A stretch of DNA of 64,000 bases from Prinia subflava (taxonomy: Eukaryota > Chordata > Aves > Passeriformes > Cisticolidae), in contig NW_026960614.1 in the NCBI RefSeq assembly GCF_021018805.1, positions 1,736,001 through 1,800,000 on the forward strand, read 5' to 3'. A program made the position numbers and the translations under genes. The stretch's first letter is position 1, and each line of letters begins with the position of its first letter. This document shows positions 19,031 through 31,402 of this stretch, one piece after another. The notes beneath the pieces are model-generated. The model saw nothing but the letters and a program-made list of their open reading frames with translations. It was not told the origin of the DNA and did no database searches.

Positions 19031-20980
19031 CTTTGGAGGGAGTTGGAATCAACATAGTCCACCATGAATAGATATTCCATTGCCGTCTATAAAAATATCT
19101 GTTCTGACTACCCTAAATATGCAACCATGCACTTACCTATGAAACCTTAAAACCCTTTAAAAAGTTTCTGTCACTCTACAGCTAACCCAAAACATTCACT
19201 ACAAAACCAAAAAACCACTCACATCAGTAAGGAAAATATAGGACAGTAAAATAGGAAATGATAAATATTTCACCCATGTCCCAACCATGACTTTAACAAT
19301 AGTAGAGCATTTGTTAAGATACTTTAACAATAGTAGAGCATTTGTTAAGATAAAATGCCTTGGGAATCCTAGAAAGTAAGCACTGCCTTACACCAAAAAG
19401 AAAAGCAGAAAACAGAAAAGACTGTCAACACACTGAATTTGGGGAAAGGAATCGACATTACTCCAGACCTGACAATCAGGGCCTTCCTAAGTAATTGAGT
19501 GGGGCCAGGAAATGTTTCTTTTCAATATCACGAAAATACTAGTTAATTCTGCCTCAACAGCCCAGTACTTTCTGTGGCCGTTGTTTGTCTGATGCTTCAA
19601 AGTAACCCTGCCTACTTTCATTCCCTAAAAGCCAAATTATGCACTAAGGGCAAATGTAAATCTCTCTGAACCCTGTAGGGAAACAGCTAGCAGTGTTAAA
19701 TTATTTAAAATACAGTACAAAAAGCATATATGAAAATGCAGTCTCCTTTCAGACTTCTGTTATTGAGATAGAAGTTAATGAGAAAAAGATACAAATTATC
19801 AAGTTCCTTTGTTTAGGAAGGGCAATATGTTAAAATATTCCTTTGTTAGCTTTGTGATTATGTTCATTATTTAATGACTGAAGAAGTGTTTACTATAAAA
19901 AGTGTAAAGTTTATTTGAAAATAGTCACGCAGCTGAATTAAATATATATTAACCTTAGAGCTAAAAAGAATTCTATAGCTAAATTTTTAGGTTTAAATGA
20001 AATTAACAATTCAGTTAAATCATCAAAGTGTAGAGGTCAAGACTGTAGTGTCCTTCACAACAGTGACAACAGTTTCTTCTAAAAGAAGCAAAGAATGTAA
20101 GCAAAGTCAGTTTTCATCAAATTTTCGTTAAAAAATTAAGCAAAGTTCCCTTTTGGCAGGATACTAAACAGAATATGAGCTTTAACTTGAAATTCCATAG
20201 GTCTGTGGCAAAATTTATCCTTTGTACTTCCTGGTTCTAAAACACTGACAACAGCATTATACTGAATACCTTACTGTGTAGCACATAGCTAATTAGATTA
20301 GATAGTTGCTTTACTAAAACAGCTTTCAGGAACAAGTTCTTTAAATACATTGCAGTAGTTTTGTACAGAGGGTGATGCCAGATGAGCTATACACAGAAAT
20401 ATATTTAGATATTTATATGTATTCTAGCTTGGATAAGGGGTGTGTGTGAAGAGCTGAAGCTTGGCTATGGCTGTCACCAAAACCTGGGAAATAAATTCTC
20501 CAACCTAACTGTTAGGTTAGAAAGCTGACATTTATTAGCAGTGCTGGATGCATGGGGAATTCTCCTAACAGAATGCATGATCAGTAACCTAACCGACCAG
20601 GTTATATTCCTGAAACTAATACATATTCATCACATTTCCTGAATACATTCATATATGCTTATTATTTACATGGACTTATTTGGATATGGTTCTGGATCTT
20701 CTGATGAATCTTTCCTCTGAGAATATGTCAAAGAGGTTGTCAAGTCATAATGTACTTCATCATTCTTTGCTCTGACACAATCCTTGTTCTCAAAACTATC
20801 AGCTAATACATATTAATCACTAATATAAGTAAATAAGGAAGCATTAGCTGACACAAGACTTAGTCACAGATGTAGGGAGTTAACACAAGGCCACATTAAT
20901 CTGGTATTTGCACTAAGCACTGCATGGTACAAAACTAAGCATTAACCATTAATATAGGTGATACACAGAAAGACTCTAAA
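19031..20980. other. AT-rich unassigned stretch
   Basis: No open frame, exon or repeat family is recognised apart from an exact tandem duplication at 19290-19351. Base composition is AT-rich, unlike the surrounding LTRs. Confidence 0.4.
19290..19351 (+). repeat. Exact 31-bp tandem duplication
   Basis: Two perfect 31-bp copies (19290-19320 and 19321-19351) begin ACTTTAACAATAGTAGAGC. Perfect identity implies recent slippage or an assembly duplication. Confidence 0.9.
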
Positions 20981-21500
20981 ACTCAAAGACAAAGTGAGTT
21001 ATAAAGTAGGTATGTAGTTTATTCGACCGGGTGCACGTGGGATCGCTCTGCAAAGACATGCGCATCTACTCGCTCTCAGCGTTCCTTTTTATCCTCTGAA
21101 ATGTTACGTATACATTGGGTTTTGCAATACATCTATGCATATCCATTTCCTGGCCCCACCCTGTCCCACTTTGTGTGCTAATTCACTTATCAGTCCCTTT
21201 CATCTATGCACTTTGTCTCTGGAGGTTGTCTTAGGGATCGCAGGGGATGAAGTTAGTGGTCTTCATCAAAGTTGACCATTTCACCCCATCTCCTTGTGCA
21301 TACTTACTGATCCTTTGGTCACAGTCCAAACCATGAGACTGGTCTAATTTGGTTCTGGGGGTCTGAGGAGCCTTGTTATCTTGGCAGCCTTGTAAGTTTA
21401 GCATACTTTGTCCTGTTTTTGGTGAACATCATCCTTCCCTCATCACACATCCTTGCATTCTTTCATATTGTTGCACGTACACCCTGTCTTCCTTTGCAGG
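20981..21500 (-). mobile_element. LTR-like block, antisense
   Basis: The left side has an antisense polyadenylation-like GTAGTTTATTCGACC. It is followed by a GC-richer R-like segment and a long U3-like region to about 21500. The layout matches other antisense LTRs in the window, but no ends or TSD could be fixed. Confidence 0.35.
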
Positions 21501-21911
21501 CAGTTAGCACAGTAAAATGCAGCAAATATTAAGCAATGTACATCATCTAAATATCTATTTCTAATCAGTACCCCTCTAATTCCTAACCCTGTGTCTCATA
21601 GGGATCATACACTATGTGCTATAGTTAAAAGAATTTTCAACATCTTCTCCCACTGCTGGGTAGTCGTCTTACAGAAAAAATAACCTGTTCGGTAACATGG
21701 TCACAAGAAGTTCCATTCTGTTCTGGCATTAAAGTGGTTTGGGGAACTGCCAATCAATCAGATGGTATTAGTAACACATTTTTTTGTGTGCACATTTTCA
21801 AGAAATTAAGTGATTGGTTACCGTGGATGTAAAGTAGTAAGTTTTGTTTCATGATACTGAAATTGCACACTCTGAAAAACAATGAAAAAATAAATGTATG
21901 ATGAAGTATAC

Positions 21912-23161
21912 TGCCGAGGTTGTGTTACGGGTTAAAGTCTTTATAAGGTCTTACAACATTCTAGTATCTAAGCAGAGTGGTTTATTTACAAAGCATGTAT
22001 CTGAAGGTGCGAGAGTCCTAAGAGCGGTCTTACAATACAATCAATTATAAACATAAACAAGCAAAGTCTAAATAAAACAATAGCCAAAGCATAGAAATCT
22101 TAACACACAAAGTTCTAATGAAACAGCAAGCAAAGCATAGAATTCCTAACAAGCAAAACTCTAGTAAGACTATAAGCAAAGCACAAATCTGACATTACAG
22201 CCTCTAGGTAAATCAGCCTCCCATCTCCTGACCCCAAGCAGGATTTTCCAACCGTGGGGTCACAATAACAGAAAGGGAACACAAGATCACAGATCCCAGA
22301 CAGGGGTCCTGGCTGCGGGGATCACAGTGGCAATGGAGGGGGTCCCGAACTCGGCAGAGTTCCCGAACACAGGGCCGCAGGGACAAGGAGGGGTCCCGGG
22401 GCCCCAAACCCACACAGTTCCCGGTTGCAGAGACAGGAAGGAGGTCCCGGGGTCCCGGACCCTCGCAGACTCCCCAGCAGCCCCGAACAGAGTTCCGGGG
22501 CAAACGCCGGAGGGGGAAAGGGAAGGGACGGGATCGCAGGGGCAAGGAGGGGTCCCGGGGTCCCGAACCCTCGCAGGGGGGGGAAGGGATGGGACCCCAG
22601 GGCCCAGATCCCAGGCAACAATAGATGGTACCTTTAGAATCCCATTTGGCTCCCTAGCAGGGCTCCTTCCTCAGGCTGCAGGAGGTGGAGGTTGGATCGA
22701 TAGATCGGATTGATCAATCGACCGCCCGACACAGAGGCTTTTTATCCCAAATTACAAAATGCATATTCATATTTTTTATCTACACACTAGCCAATCTAGA
22801 TACAATTCTAAAGTTCATAAAACTACGAAAAACAGCGTCAAAACCTACGCACATAGCATATCTATTAACACAAAACTCTGTCTTACTAGCATAAAGTTCT
22901 ACCTTGTTGTACGTAAAATTCATACTAAAAATTATAAACAGTACTCTATTTTTGTTGTGTTTATACTCTATCACTAGGCCTAAAGCTCTGTCCTTGTACA
23001 CTAACAACTAGGACTTAGAGCATGTAAAACTTAAAGCTGAGGGTTAGATTTCTACTTTATGCATCTAAAGCTTTATATATTCTAATTTTTCTAAAGGTTT
23101 TAATTCTATCTCTGTACTTCTCACTCTCTGCGGAGGATCCATGGAAACATGGACTCCAACA
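21912..23161 (-). mobile_element. Solo LTR-A, copy 2, antisense
   Basis: 1250 bp. On the plus strand it starts TGCCGAGG and ends GGACTCCAACA, the reverse of LTR-A. It is collinear over its whole length with 61429-62660, including the minisatellite. The flanks GTATAC (21906-21911) and TCATAC (23162-23167) are a decayed TSD at best, with 4 of 6 bases shared. Small open frames inside the LTR are not real genes. Confidence 0.85.
22320..22600 (-). repeat. Minisatellite in LTR-A copy 2
   Basis: Several units of about 60 bp share a GGGTCCCGGGGTCCCGAACCC-like core followed by an A/G-rich tail. It sits at the same LTR position as the arrays at 61990-62230 and 4267-4405. It creates overlapping open frames on both strands that are artefacts. 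Confidence 0.75.
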
Positions 23162-24484
23162 TCATACATTGACACAAATCTGTCTTTTTTAACTGAAATA
23201 CAGGGGCTAATTTAGCTACAATATTCTCTTTCTTAGGGTGTTCCAGTGAAGAGGAAACTACTGGTCCTTGCACAGGAAGACCCTTCAGGGGAAGATTAAT
23301 ATTCTGAATTGTCAGAAGCAACAACTGCAGACTGTTGTCCTAGGTGACCCAAAATATCATATATTCCATATCTTCTTTATGTCAATCCTTGCATTTTGTT
23401 TACTGCCTCTTTAAGACCCAAAGTCAGAAGCAGAGCCTCTGTGTTTGACCTCAGTTCACAGAAGGAAAGGCATGCTGGATCCCTTTAAAAACAGGGAACA
23501 GACACGCAACAAGGTGTCTTTTGTTCTCTCTGGATTCTTGAGGACCTTGGGAAAGCAGGGAACTCCAATGGGCTGTTTGCCGTTGTTGCTATAGCAACCA
23601 CCGGGTTTGTTGGGGTTCTTTTGAAGCCAGGGGACATGTTTCCTTCAGACTTTTTGCCACCACTGGAGGTCAATCCTGCTCCACAAGTTTCCAGCCACTG
23701 CCCATGCTACACCAGGAAGTCACACCATCACTGCTTCAACTAGCAGCTAAGAACCAACTAGTAGGATATGACTGTGCCTTCATCAATTGCTCTGTTCTGT
23801 GCAGTTTTTTATGGCATTTTTTACATAGATCTGTGGCACTTTATAGGAAGAAAGTGTGATTTTACACAGACATGTAACAAGCTAAGGGAAGAGCAGCCAC
23901 TTAGCTGGTATTTTTCAGCTAACTTCTATGTCATTTGGAAGACAGAAGATAAAACTGAATGATGAAAGACTTCAGTGAAAGTTTCACAAAGCTCTGTTAT
24001 TTTATTTATGTATTACTATTTTTAATAAGGTAATTCTCAGACACCTTACTGTTTTAAAATGAGTAGCTTTTATTTTCTGATTGCTTTTGTTTCAGCAAAG
24101 CTGCAGGGAAGTACTAAAATCTTAATCTCACTGTGAGTGTACAATTTCTGTCAATGTTTTAAAAATAATTTATAGTAGTAAAACTTTTTTAAAATTCCAA
24201 CTGTTTAATTTTTTCTGTTGGGCTAAGGACTATGTTTTACTAAATGAAGTGCAATTACATTACTGACATCAAAATGTATAAATATGAATCTTATTAAAGT
24301 TCAGCTTGTTAATTCCTTGCTTGATCTTTAAGATTGTTTCATATATCTCTCAGCATTAATCCTTTAACAAACTGCAGAGAGAGGTAAAGAGAACAACTAA
24401 GCCTGGATATGATGATTTATAGGAAATGGCTTCATTTATCAAGTATATGTTCAGTTTATGGGGTTTCAAGAATAAACAAAGAAA
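23162..24484. other. Unassigned; possible B-type LTR start at 23337
   Basis: At 23337 a string TGTCCTAGGTGACCC resembles the start of LTR-B (TGTCCTAGGTTACAA), followed by a TTTAAAAA box near 23485, so part of 23337-23760 may be a B-related LTR. I found no TSD. The rest to 24484 is AT-rich without recognisable content. Confidence 0.3.
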
Positions 24485-24490
24485 CACTAA

Positions 24491-24808
24491 TGTCGCCATG
24501 AGTTTTCTAGTTTTCTGAGCTTTCATATTAAAGTAGAAGTTTTCACTTCTCATGCTCTGTTCACGCAAACAAGAGATTGTATTTTGTGAACACTTTCATT
24601 GTTTTGCATTCTTCTTGATGGGAGGAGAGTGTTGATTGACAGTCCTTTTGACCAATGTGGTTGAGAAGTGGGAATTCCACCCTCCAATCCACCTTTCTAC
24701 AAGTATATAATGGAATGAAATAAACAAATCAGGGATTTTTGGCCCCTGCTCTGATCTCTGCAAAGTTCCAAGTGTCCATGTGGTCATTTCAGCATGGCGA
24801 CAGTGACA
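24491..24808 (+). mobile_element. Solo LTR-H, plus strand
   Basis: 318 bp. It starts TGTCGCCATGAG, ends GCGACAGTGACA and has a perfect 6-bp TSD, CACTAA (24485-24490 and 24809-24814). A TATA-like GTATATAATGG and an AATAAAC signal lie near 24710-24725. It is related to the LTRs of provirus H. Confidence 0.9.
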
Positions 24809-24814
24809 CACTAA

Positions 24815-25462
24815 CAAAAGAAGAGGCCATTGGGACATTTTTTCAATATTATGTATTATGCAAAATAAGTAGCACAACATCCTAGAAACTAAAGTGTCCT
24901 CACATCCTCTGTGTTCCCTCTTCTTCAGAAGAATGACATTTGCATTGTTAAAAACTACATAGGGCTTTAAAGACAATAACTAAATTTTGTTGAAGACTTC
25001 TACACAATTTTTTTTTCTGTCATTGTAGCACAACCAAATTTATATTGTACTGGTCAGAATAAATGTTAATCTTTGTTTGGCTTTGTTTGCTAAACTTGCT
25101 TGAGATTTTTAAGAGCAGCGGTCAAATTCTACACACACATTTAAGTTAATCCATTAAGTTCCTAACACTTGGCAGAAAGGAAGGCGAGCATGTGCACAAC
25201 TTCTTACAGGACCCAAACCTTACAAGTAAAACATCCTGAAATGTGCTAGTGCTTCTATTCTTTTTAAGGATTAGGACTAGGCAATCACTCTTAATGAAGT
25301 GCATATCCTTTTCCTGGTAAATTTATCATTTGTAAACATCATATCAGTGTTTTATCAAAGTAAGAGAAGAAGATGCAGCCAAACCTTAGGCAATTTATAC
25401 AAAAGAACTCTACAGTTTGTTGTAACATTTGGCTCCAGAAAGGAATTTTGTATGTGGGGATT
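24815..25462. other. Unassigned AT-rich flank of provirus M
   Basis: No gene or named repeat is seen. Its last six bases, GGGATT, are the left TSD of provirus M. Confidence 0.4.
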
Positions 25463-25802
25463 TGTCACAGTAGAGATGGACACAACATGATGCTCCAAGG
25501 TTCAAGCGCCAATAGCAAACTTTATTGTTCACAACTCACGTTTATATGGTTTTCAAAAATCGCACGTTCAATCCCAATTGGCTAACAACTTGTTATCATC
25601 CACTTCACTGGCTAATAGCTGCTTGTGTATGTGCTCGCCAAAGATTGGCCAGCATCCGTTCCTTGCAGTTAAGTCCTTCCACTTTTCAGTGCTTTCTTCC
25701 TTAAACGTGTTTACTTCCTTTTCTCATAAGTACAGACTGATCAAGTCAAGGTCAGGGTTACTTGTGTTTGTGAGGCCTTCAGGCCAGCGGTTAGCTGTCA
25801 CA
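25463..25802 (-). repeat. 3' LTR of provirus M
   Basis: 340 bp, plus-strand reading TGTCACAGTAGAG...TAGCTGTCACA. An antisense polyadenylation signal is in ACTTTATTG near 25520. Just to the right, ATTCCCTCTTTTTG is the reversed polypurine tract. Confidence 0.9.
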
Positions 25803-25804
25803 AT

Positions 25805-26105
25805 TCCCTCTTTTTGTTTTTTGACTACAAAGGCAGTCTTTATCATCCTTTGCAGGGCCCTTTGCAGACAGCATGACAAACACGGCACAATGAGCAAAAT
25901 AATTTTGATAACCCTTCCAGCCAGTGATCTATCCCAGAAAATCTTTCATACAACACATGCCATCAAATTTTTACAGCCATGTCCATGAGCTAACCAGAGA
26001 AAATCAATAGCAGAATGATTTTGCAAGGTAGCATGCTGCATGCTTTCTACATCTATAGCCAAAGCACTCAAAATTAAGGAAGTTTCATCTATCTTTTTTT
26101 GCTAC
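25805..26105 (-). pseudogene. env: Env transmembrane remnant of provirus M
   Basis: Minus-strand translation shows LAHGHGCK, the heptad-adjacent motif of alpharetrovirus-type transmembrane subunits. A stop follows, then a hydrophobic segment with VIKIILLIVPCLSCCLQ. The usual second half of the disulphide loop is disrupted. It is too short and broken to make a protein. Confidence 0.6.
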
Positions 26106-26142
26106 CAAACAAACCAATTTATTTAATTCAGAAGCTATCAGT

Positions 26143-27405
26143 GTTATGAACAAGTTTCCCAGTCAAAAAAAAAAAGCTGGGCTGTCCCTGTCCTAGCCCC
26201 GTGGCGGGACAGCTCCGTTCCCCTTGGGGGAGAACATGGAGCACGCATTGGCATGTTGGGAGAGCTCTGGGAGTGCAGCCCCCCTCCTCCTGGTTTGTGC
26301 CGTTGCCCAGCCTTTTGGAGGAATGGGGGTTTTTCCTGTTTAACCCCCACACCCCAGCCAGTTTGAGTGGGGAGGGAAGCTGCCCTGAAGAGGAGTTGCC
26401 TGGCAACACTTTCCTCCCTCATTAAAAAGTGAAAAGGAGCGGCTCCGGCCTTGATTGCCCGGTTATTGTTCTTTGTAACTACCTCCTTCAGCGGGAGTGC
26501 CTCTGCTGTGACCAGGACCAATGCATATGCATTTGTATATGCAGATAGGGCCGCCCCGGTGGATCCTGGGAGGGTTTTTTGGGGAAACTGCACCCCGGGA
26601 CAGGGAGCTGGATTCGTCAGAGGAGAATTGGATAGTGCCCTGGCCTTGCGGGGGGTGGATGCACCCCCTGGCCTGGTTTGAAGATTCACCATGACCTGTG
26701 AGGAGCCTGAATGGAATGGGAACTGGCCAGCTGAGCTGACTGATTCAGACAACGGGAAACTCTCGAAGGTTTTCCCTGAGGGCAAAGAGCTGACTTTGCA
26801 CGCCAGTGGCAGACTGCTCACCGCCCTGCTTTCTGATGGTTGACCAGAGAGAACTCCTAGCTGTTCTTATGGGAACAAGGACTCAGCCTCTACTGTTTGC
26901 AGTGGAACGATGAACTGGGACAGCACCTGCTCCTTCAGATGGCTGCAGCAGCATGGAAAGCTCCGATCGGACTCTGCAATCCTGCGGATGACTTTAATAA
27001 TGAGCTAATCTCTTTAATAAAGAGCTGAATATTAATAAAGGCATATGCCCTGTTCTTTTCATCAGGGGTAACATTCTGGGCTTGACATTGATCTGAATTT
27101 AGGCTTCAGGCTCTGTCAGTGTCTGTGTGAAAGGCAAGTGAGCAACTTTCTCATGTTAGCCTGAGAAATCTAAAGGAGGAATTCAAACAAGCCTTGGGAA
27201 GCGAGAAACCATCCTCAGGTGATGTTTTTCCAACATGTTTACTGGAAAGAAATGTTTACTAAACGGTGTAGATGCTGAATAACCAATCATGTTCTTTGTA
27301 CCAAACTACTCTATAAAAGTAGAATTTAGAAGAATAAAGTTTGCTCTCATCTTTGCCATCATAGAGTCATGTTGTTATTTCTGTGCTGTCTGAAATCCAT
27401 AACAA
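26143..27405 (+). mobile_element. LTR-like insertion(s) in env of provirus M
   Basis: Env sequence is absent here. The DNA begins TGTTATGAACAAG, carries AATAAAG signals near 27017 and 27040, and a second promoter-plus-signal set (CTATAAAAG near 27313, AATAAAG near 27335) before CCATAACA at 27405. It may be one or two plus-strand LTRs. No TSD was confirmed. Open frames in it are artefacts. Confidence 0.4.
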
Positions 27406-27508
27406 CATAACATTTTGCTTTCCTTTTTCTATTTGGTCTCACATATCATGTCCCAGCGTATAATTTAAAAAATAGACATCCTTTTGCTGATAATGTCTCT
27501 AAAATGTC

Positions 27509-27793
27509 TTACTCTTGGGGTTCAAGTGAAGCAACTGGTAAATTGTCATCCCAAAGATGACATAGTTCCATACAGTGAGTTGTGGTATTACAATTGTTCT
27601 GGGAAGGGCATCGCATTTTGACATTTTGTGTTACTTGTATATTTTGCATGCCATTCAAGGGTACTGCCACTAAGCAGGTGCGAAAAGGTTGTTCTGCTTG
27701 TGCCGTAGACATAAAAAATCGCGTCTGATTCAATGCATGGAGCAATGATACCCAAACATTGTTACTGTTCCACGGTGTCACCTGAAGGGCCAT
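27509..27793 (-). pseudogene. env: Env surface-subunit N-terminal remnant, provirus M
   Basis: The minus frame shows NSNNVWVSLLHALNQT and FRTCLVAVPLNGM, matching the N-terminal region of the K1 env at 34700-34850 (MWATLASALKQ, STCLVGIPF). This supports a shared class II env type. The frame ends after about 94 codons. Confidence 0.65.
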
Positions 27794-28188
27794 CAGGGAG
27801 GCATTGCTGGTTGTGATCCAGAGCAGAGCGTAGAGCAGGGTGCATACACCGGGCAGCTACCCATCAAATGCCAGCATCTGTAGAAACACAAGTATTCCCA
27901 CACTCCCAAGTGACAAGGTCCCAAGGATCTTTCCACTTATTGGTAATGAAGTCCTGTACTAATACATTAGGCTTGGGCAGCTAGATGTCACTAGAAGACT
28001 GCAAGGACAAAAAATGATTTTAAATAAGAGGATTTTGGGAATTTGGCAATACCACAAGATGATTCAGCGTATACAGAGATTTGGCCACCCTACTTTGCGG
28101 GGTTGTACCTCACATTCCCTTTTTTTGTTTTTCAAGGATGCACTTCAAAGTGCCATGGGCAAGCTGAACAATGGCTTGGCCTGTAGGG

Positions 28189-28917
28189 TGTGAAAAATGT
28201 AAGATGTTAATTCGTGTTCTTATAGGTTATGGCATGTTAAAAAATTATAAAAACCACTGTATATATGTTATATGAGAATATAGCTTTAGTTTCAGTCTGT
28301 CTTGGAATTCACTGAGACAGAGGCAGGCACCACTCTGGAATTTCCATTTAGAAAGGAGACAAAGGATTTACGGGAAACCCTGGCCTTCTCTTTGGCATCA
28401 GAAAGAAGGACACATTAAGATAAGCTATCAGTCTTTCCTCCATGGGTGGCAGAGCCATCAGAGCACCGACATCAGAACACCAGTAGAATCATCAGAGTGC
28501 CATCATCGTCAAAATATCCGGAGATGAACTCTTTCCATTCATAAACTTTGGTGTCTATTCACTCACGGGAAACCAGAAATGGACATCTTACAACAGAGGA
28601 GGAAACTCTTTTCAGCTAAGCAGGAAATGACTATGAATTCGAATAACCAGCCTGGAAACAAAAGGACTATGAGGGAATTTTTGCCAGAGGTGGAATAAAG
28701 TGTATAAAATCTAAGTCCTGAACAAGGCCAATGTGTGAACTCTGGGGGGACAGCAGTGTGCCAGATGCTGCGTCCCAGTTCATCCTTGACGATTCCCCAG
28801 GTCAATCGTCAGTGTAACTCCACTGGGGGGGGGGGTTGCCGAAATTCTGTAATTTGATCCTTTTTAATAAACCAAAATTATATTTCTAATTGGACTACTG
28901 TATTGGCATTTATAACA
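28189..28917 (+). mobile_element. Solo LTR-C inserted in integrase of provirus M
   Basis: 729 bp. It starts TGTGAAAAATG, ends CATTTATAACA and has a perfect 5-bp TSD, TAGGG (28184-28188 and 28918-28922). A TATA-type AGTGTATAAAATC lies near 28697 and an AATAAAC signal near 28866. It interrupts the integrase reading between a GIPHSP motif and a QAIVQLAHGT motif. Confidence 0.9.
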
Positions 28918-29410
28918 TAGGGGAATGAGGAATACCAGTGAGGTGCGGCACATCCCAGAGTTGCATAAACTGTTGAGTGTTCTGCGAGACATATGCAGGG
29001 CCATTATCAGTTTCTACAGTATGGTGAATGCCTGGGACAACAAAGGCTAGTCGCCAATGTGCTATAACATCATGACTTTTTTCTCCTGCATGAACTGAGG
29101 CCCATATAGCAGATGAAAAGGTGTCCACTGAAACATGTACATACTTTAGACTACCAAATTTAGAAATGTGTGTGACATCTGTCTGCCAAACTTGTAAGGT
29201 TCGCAGACCATGGGGGTTAACACCCAGCTGCAGTGGCGCAGTGTGGCCTTGACAATCAGAACAAGTATTAACAACATTGCAGGCCTCCATATTTGTTAAC
29301 AAAACTTGTCTTGTAGGGCTCAAACACCTTGGTGAAAAAAGGCATGTGATGGTCTTGCTTGTGCCAGCATGTCTGGCTGGGGTGCTGTCTAGGCAGGGCT
29401 GGCTAACCAA
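28918..29410 (-). pseudogene. pol: Integrase fragment of provirus M
   Basis: The minus strand shows CSDCQG (second half of the zinc-binding HHCC domain), VNPHGLRTLQVWQTDVTHI, YVHVSVDTFSSAIWAS and VETDNGPAYVS. The first D and the second D-N-G-P of the D,D-35-E catalytic triad are visible, with a G-I-P-H-S-P end. The rest of the core lies left of the LTR-C insertion (28125-28183). Intact integrase joins viral cDNA to the chromosome; this copy is broken. Confidence 0.8.
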
Positions 29411-29419
29411 TCAGTTCAG

Positions 29420-29985
29420 ACATTACCTTCTGCCATAAAGCTAGGCAAATTTGTATGCCTCCAAACATGCAGCACATTATAGGGACAAGTTCTGGGTTGG
29501 ATTGTATGCCACAAAATTTTTAACAATTCAAATAGTGCAGCATTATCAGTTTCTTTTAACAGTGCTCAGTCCAGTCGTTGTGTGATGCCTGCAACATAAG
29601 CAGAATCAGTTACAGTATTTAAGAAAACATGAGGGAAATGCTGAAAAGCCATGGTTACAGCATGTAACACTACTAACTGAAGTGACCCTCTAGTGTTTGC
29701 CATCCATTGTCATCTTTCCAGGTCATGATGGCTTTCCCTGTTTTCCCAGACCCATCAGTAAAAACAGTGAGACCTTTCAAGGATGGGCAATTGTTTAGTG
29801 GTTTAAAAGACAATGCAGTGGTCCCACTTAGTTGCAACAATTTGTGACTGGGTAGGTGATAGGTAATTTGCCCTGCAAAGTTTCGTAAGGCACTTTGTAG
29901 TGCTGTGCAATTTGCAAAGCACCTTTCAAAATATTCTTGTTGTACCAGAATGATAATTTTAAAACTTAAGGCATCATCTGCACCC
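29420..29985 (-). pseudogene. pol: RT connection and RNase H remnant of provirus M
   Basis: Minus-strand translation in pieces gives KGLTVFTDGSGKTGKA, the first catalytic aspartate block of RNase H, and VTDSAYVAGI, another catalytic block. Before these there is connection-like sequence with LLQLSG. Stops and shifts are frequent. Confidence 0.65.
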
Positions 29986-30900
29986 CCCCTTTTTTTGTTT
30001 TAACAACTGTAATATAAATATTTCAACCTATTAAATTCAGGAAAATGTATAACATAACATGTACTTCTCTTATTACAAACAGCAAAGCAACATATCTAAT
30101 AAAACAGCAAGCACATACCGAGCAAAAATAAGCAAGGCAACACCTTCCGCTACCTAAATACTTTACCATCACCCAGAGCCTGCAATTGCTGGGTAGTCCC
30201 ATTTCACAGTGAGGACTTGGAGAACCTTTTCTGGACAAGATTTCCAAGTTTACTTTAAAAGGGAATCTAGGTTTTGTATGACCAAATCAGCAAGTCAAAA
30301 TGGCTTGTTTACACTTGTAATGCAGAAACACCTGGGTGTGATGGTATACTTCCCCAACCAGCCAGGACCAGGGCTTAGCCAGGGCCCAAGCTTTGACTGG
30401 GAGGGTTTCCCTAAAATACCTTCAAGCAAACCTTTATTAATATAGCATCAAATAATTATCTTACAGTTAAACCCCTTTACAAAAACTATGTATTAATGCT
30501 ATCTGGATCCAGAAATATACTACAATTACACAGCTAACCCTTAATTTCTCTAATAAACAATCATGTCAAAATCTACAGCTTAGTGAAAAATATAAAGTTA
30601 GTTTTTAACAAGAGCAAAAAGTCACTTAACAATACCTAAATTGACCAATTTTCCTTCACAGAGGAAATATAAATGTAGGTCCAAAATATTACAATTATAT
30701 TAATGTTAACTCCTTAACTGGTTTCAAAAGATAACAAGCTTTGAGTCAGAAGTTGCTGCAGGATGAGAGGGTTACGGTTTTTTATTCCAGTGGTAACCAT
30801 TTCTACATCAGGGAAGTTGCAAGGTGGGTGCTGTTCTTTCTGTTTAAGTAGGAAAAGGATACTTTGAAAAAATATATCAGGTAATTTCCATTTGAAAGGA
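29986..30900. other. AT-rich insert in pol of provirus M, unassigned
   Basis: The RT reading stops here and resumes at about 30905. The left edge CCCCCCTTTTTTTG looks like a reversed polypurine tract, and an AATATAGCATC/TTTATTAATA region near 30435 looks like an antisense LTR signal. This may be the 3' end of another antisense ERV, but I cannot name it. Confidence 0.35.
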
Positions 30901-30904
30901 TATC

Positions 30905-31190
30905 TTATAATTTAGGATTATTATAGGAGCAACCACAACAAAAAGCAATTAGAACAAGGCGAGGGTGTGTTAAAAAAGCAATTTTGAGATAGGGTCCAGG
31001 ATAGTGGAAGCATAGGCACAGCAACAGTACCAACCTCCCCCAAGATCGTGCAGCAATCGCCATCTGAATAGTAAAAACAGGAGAGTTCCACGGACCAACT
31101 GCAGGAAGTACATGCCCAGCTTGCAGTCGCCCCTGCACATGCTGATGCAAATGCTGCAGCTCCCCTGAAGAAAGGGGTTACCCATCTACC
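30905..31190 (-). pseudogene. pol: RT N-terminal remnant of provirus M
   Basis: The minus frame shows LQAGHVLPAVGPWNSPVF and, in the next frame, WRLLHDL. These are the first conserved blocks of class II reverse transcriptase. A frameshift separates them. Gag capsid, nucleocapsid and protease are missing between this and the matrix region. Confidence 0.7.
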
Positions 31191-31402
31191 CAGGTCTTCT
31201 CAAGCACAGTATCAGCTCACAAGATGGGACCCCTGGCTGCAGTGGGAGAAGCGCAGGTCGGGGCCTGCGCTGAGGCAACTCGCAAGGCTCTGCAGGTGCA
31301 CAAGATGGCAGCCTCACCTCCCCGAGCAAAGCCTGCTGCGTAGGGGGAGCGGGCATGCAGCACTGCCCTTGCTGGTGCTGCCAGGCTGCCTGGGTCATCA
31401 TG

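Noticed and set aside
22213..22713. Several 70-128 codon frames on both strands
   Set aside because: Products of the LTR-A minisatellite, which is open in many frames because of its composition and periodicity.
21906..23167. TSD for the antisense LTR-A (GTATAC/TCATAC)
   Set aside because: Only 4 of 6 bases agree. LTR ends were set from homology with the other copies instead.
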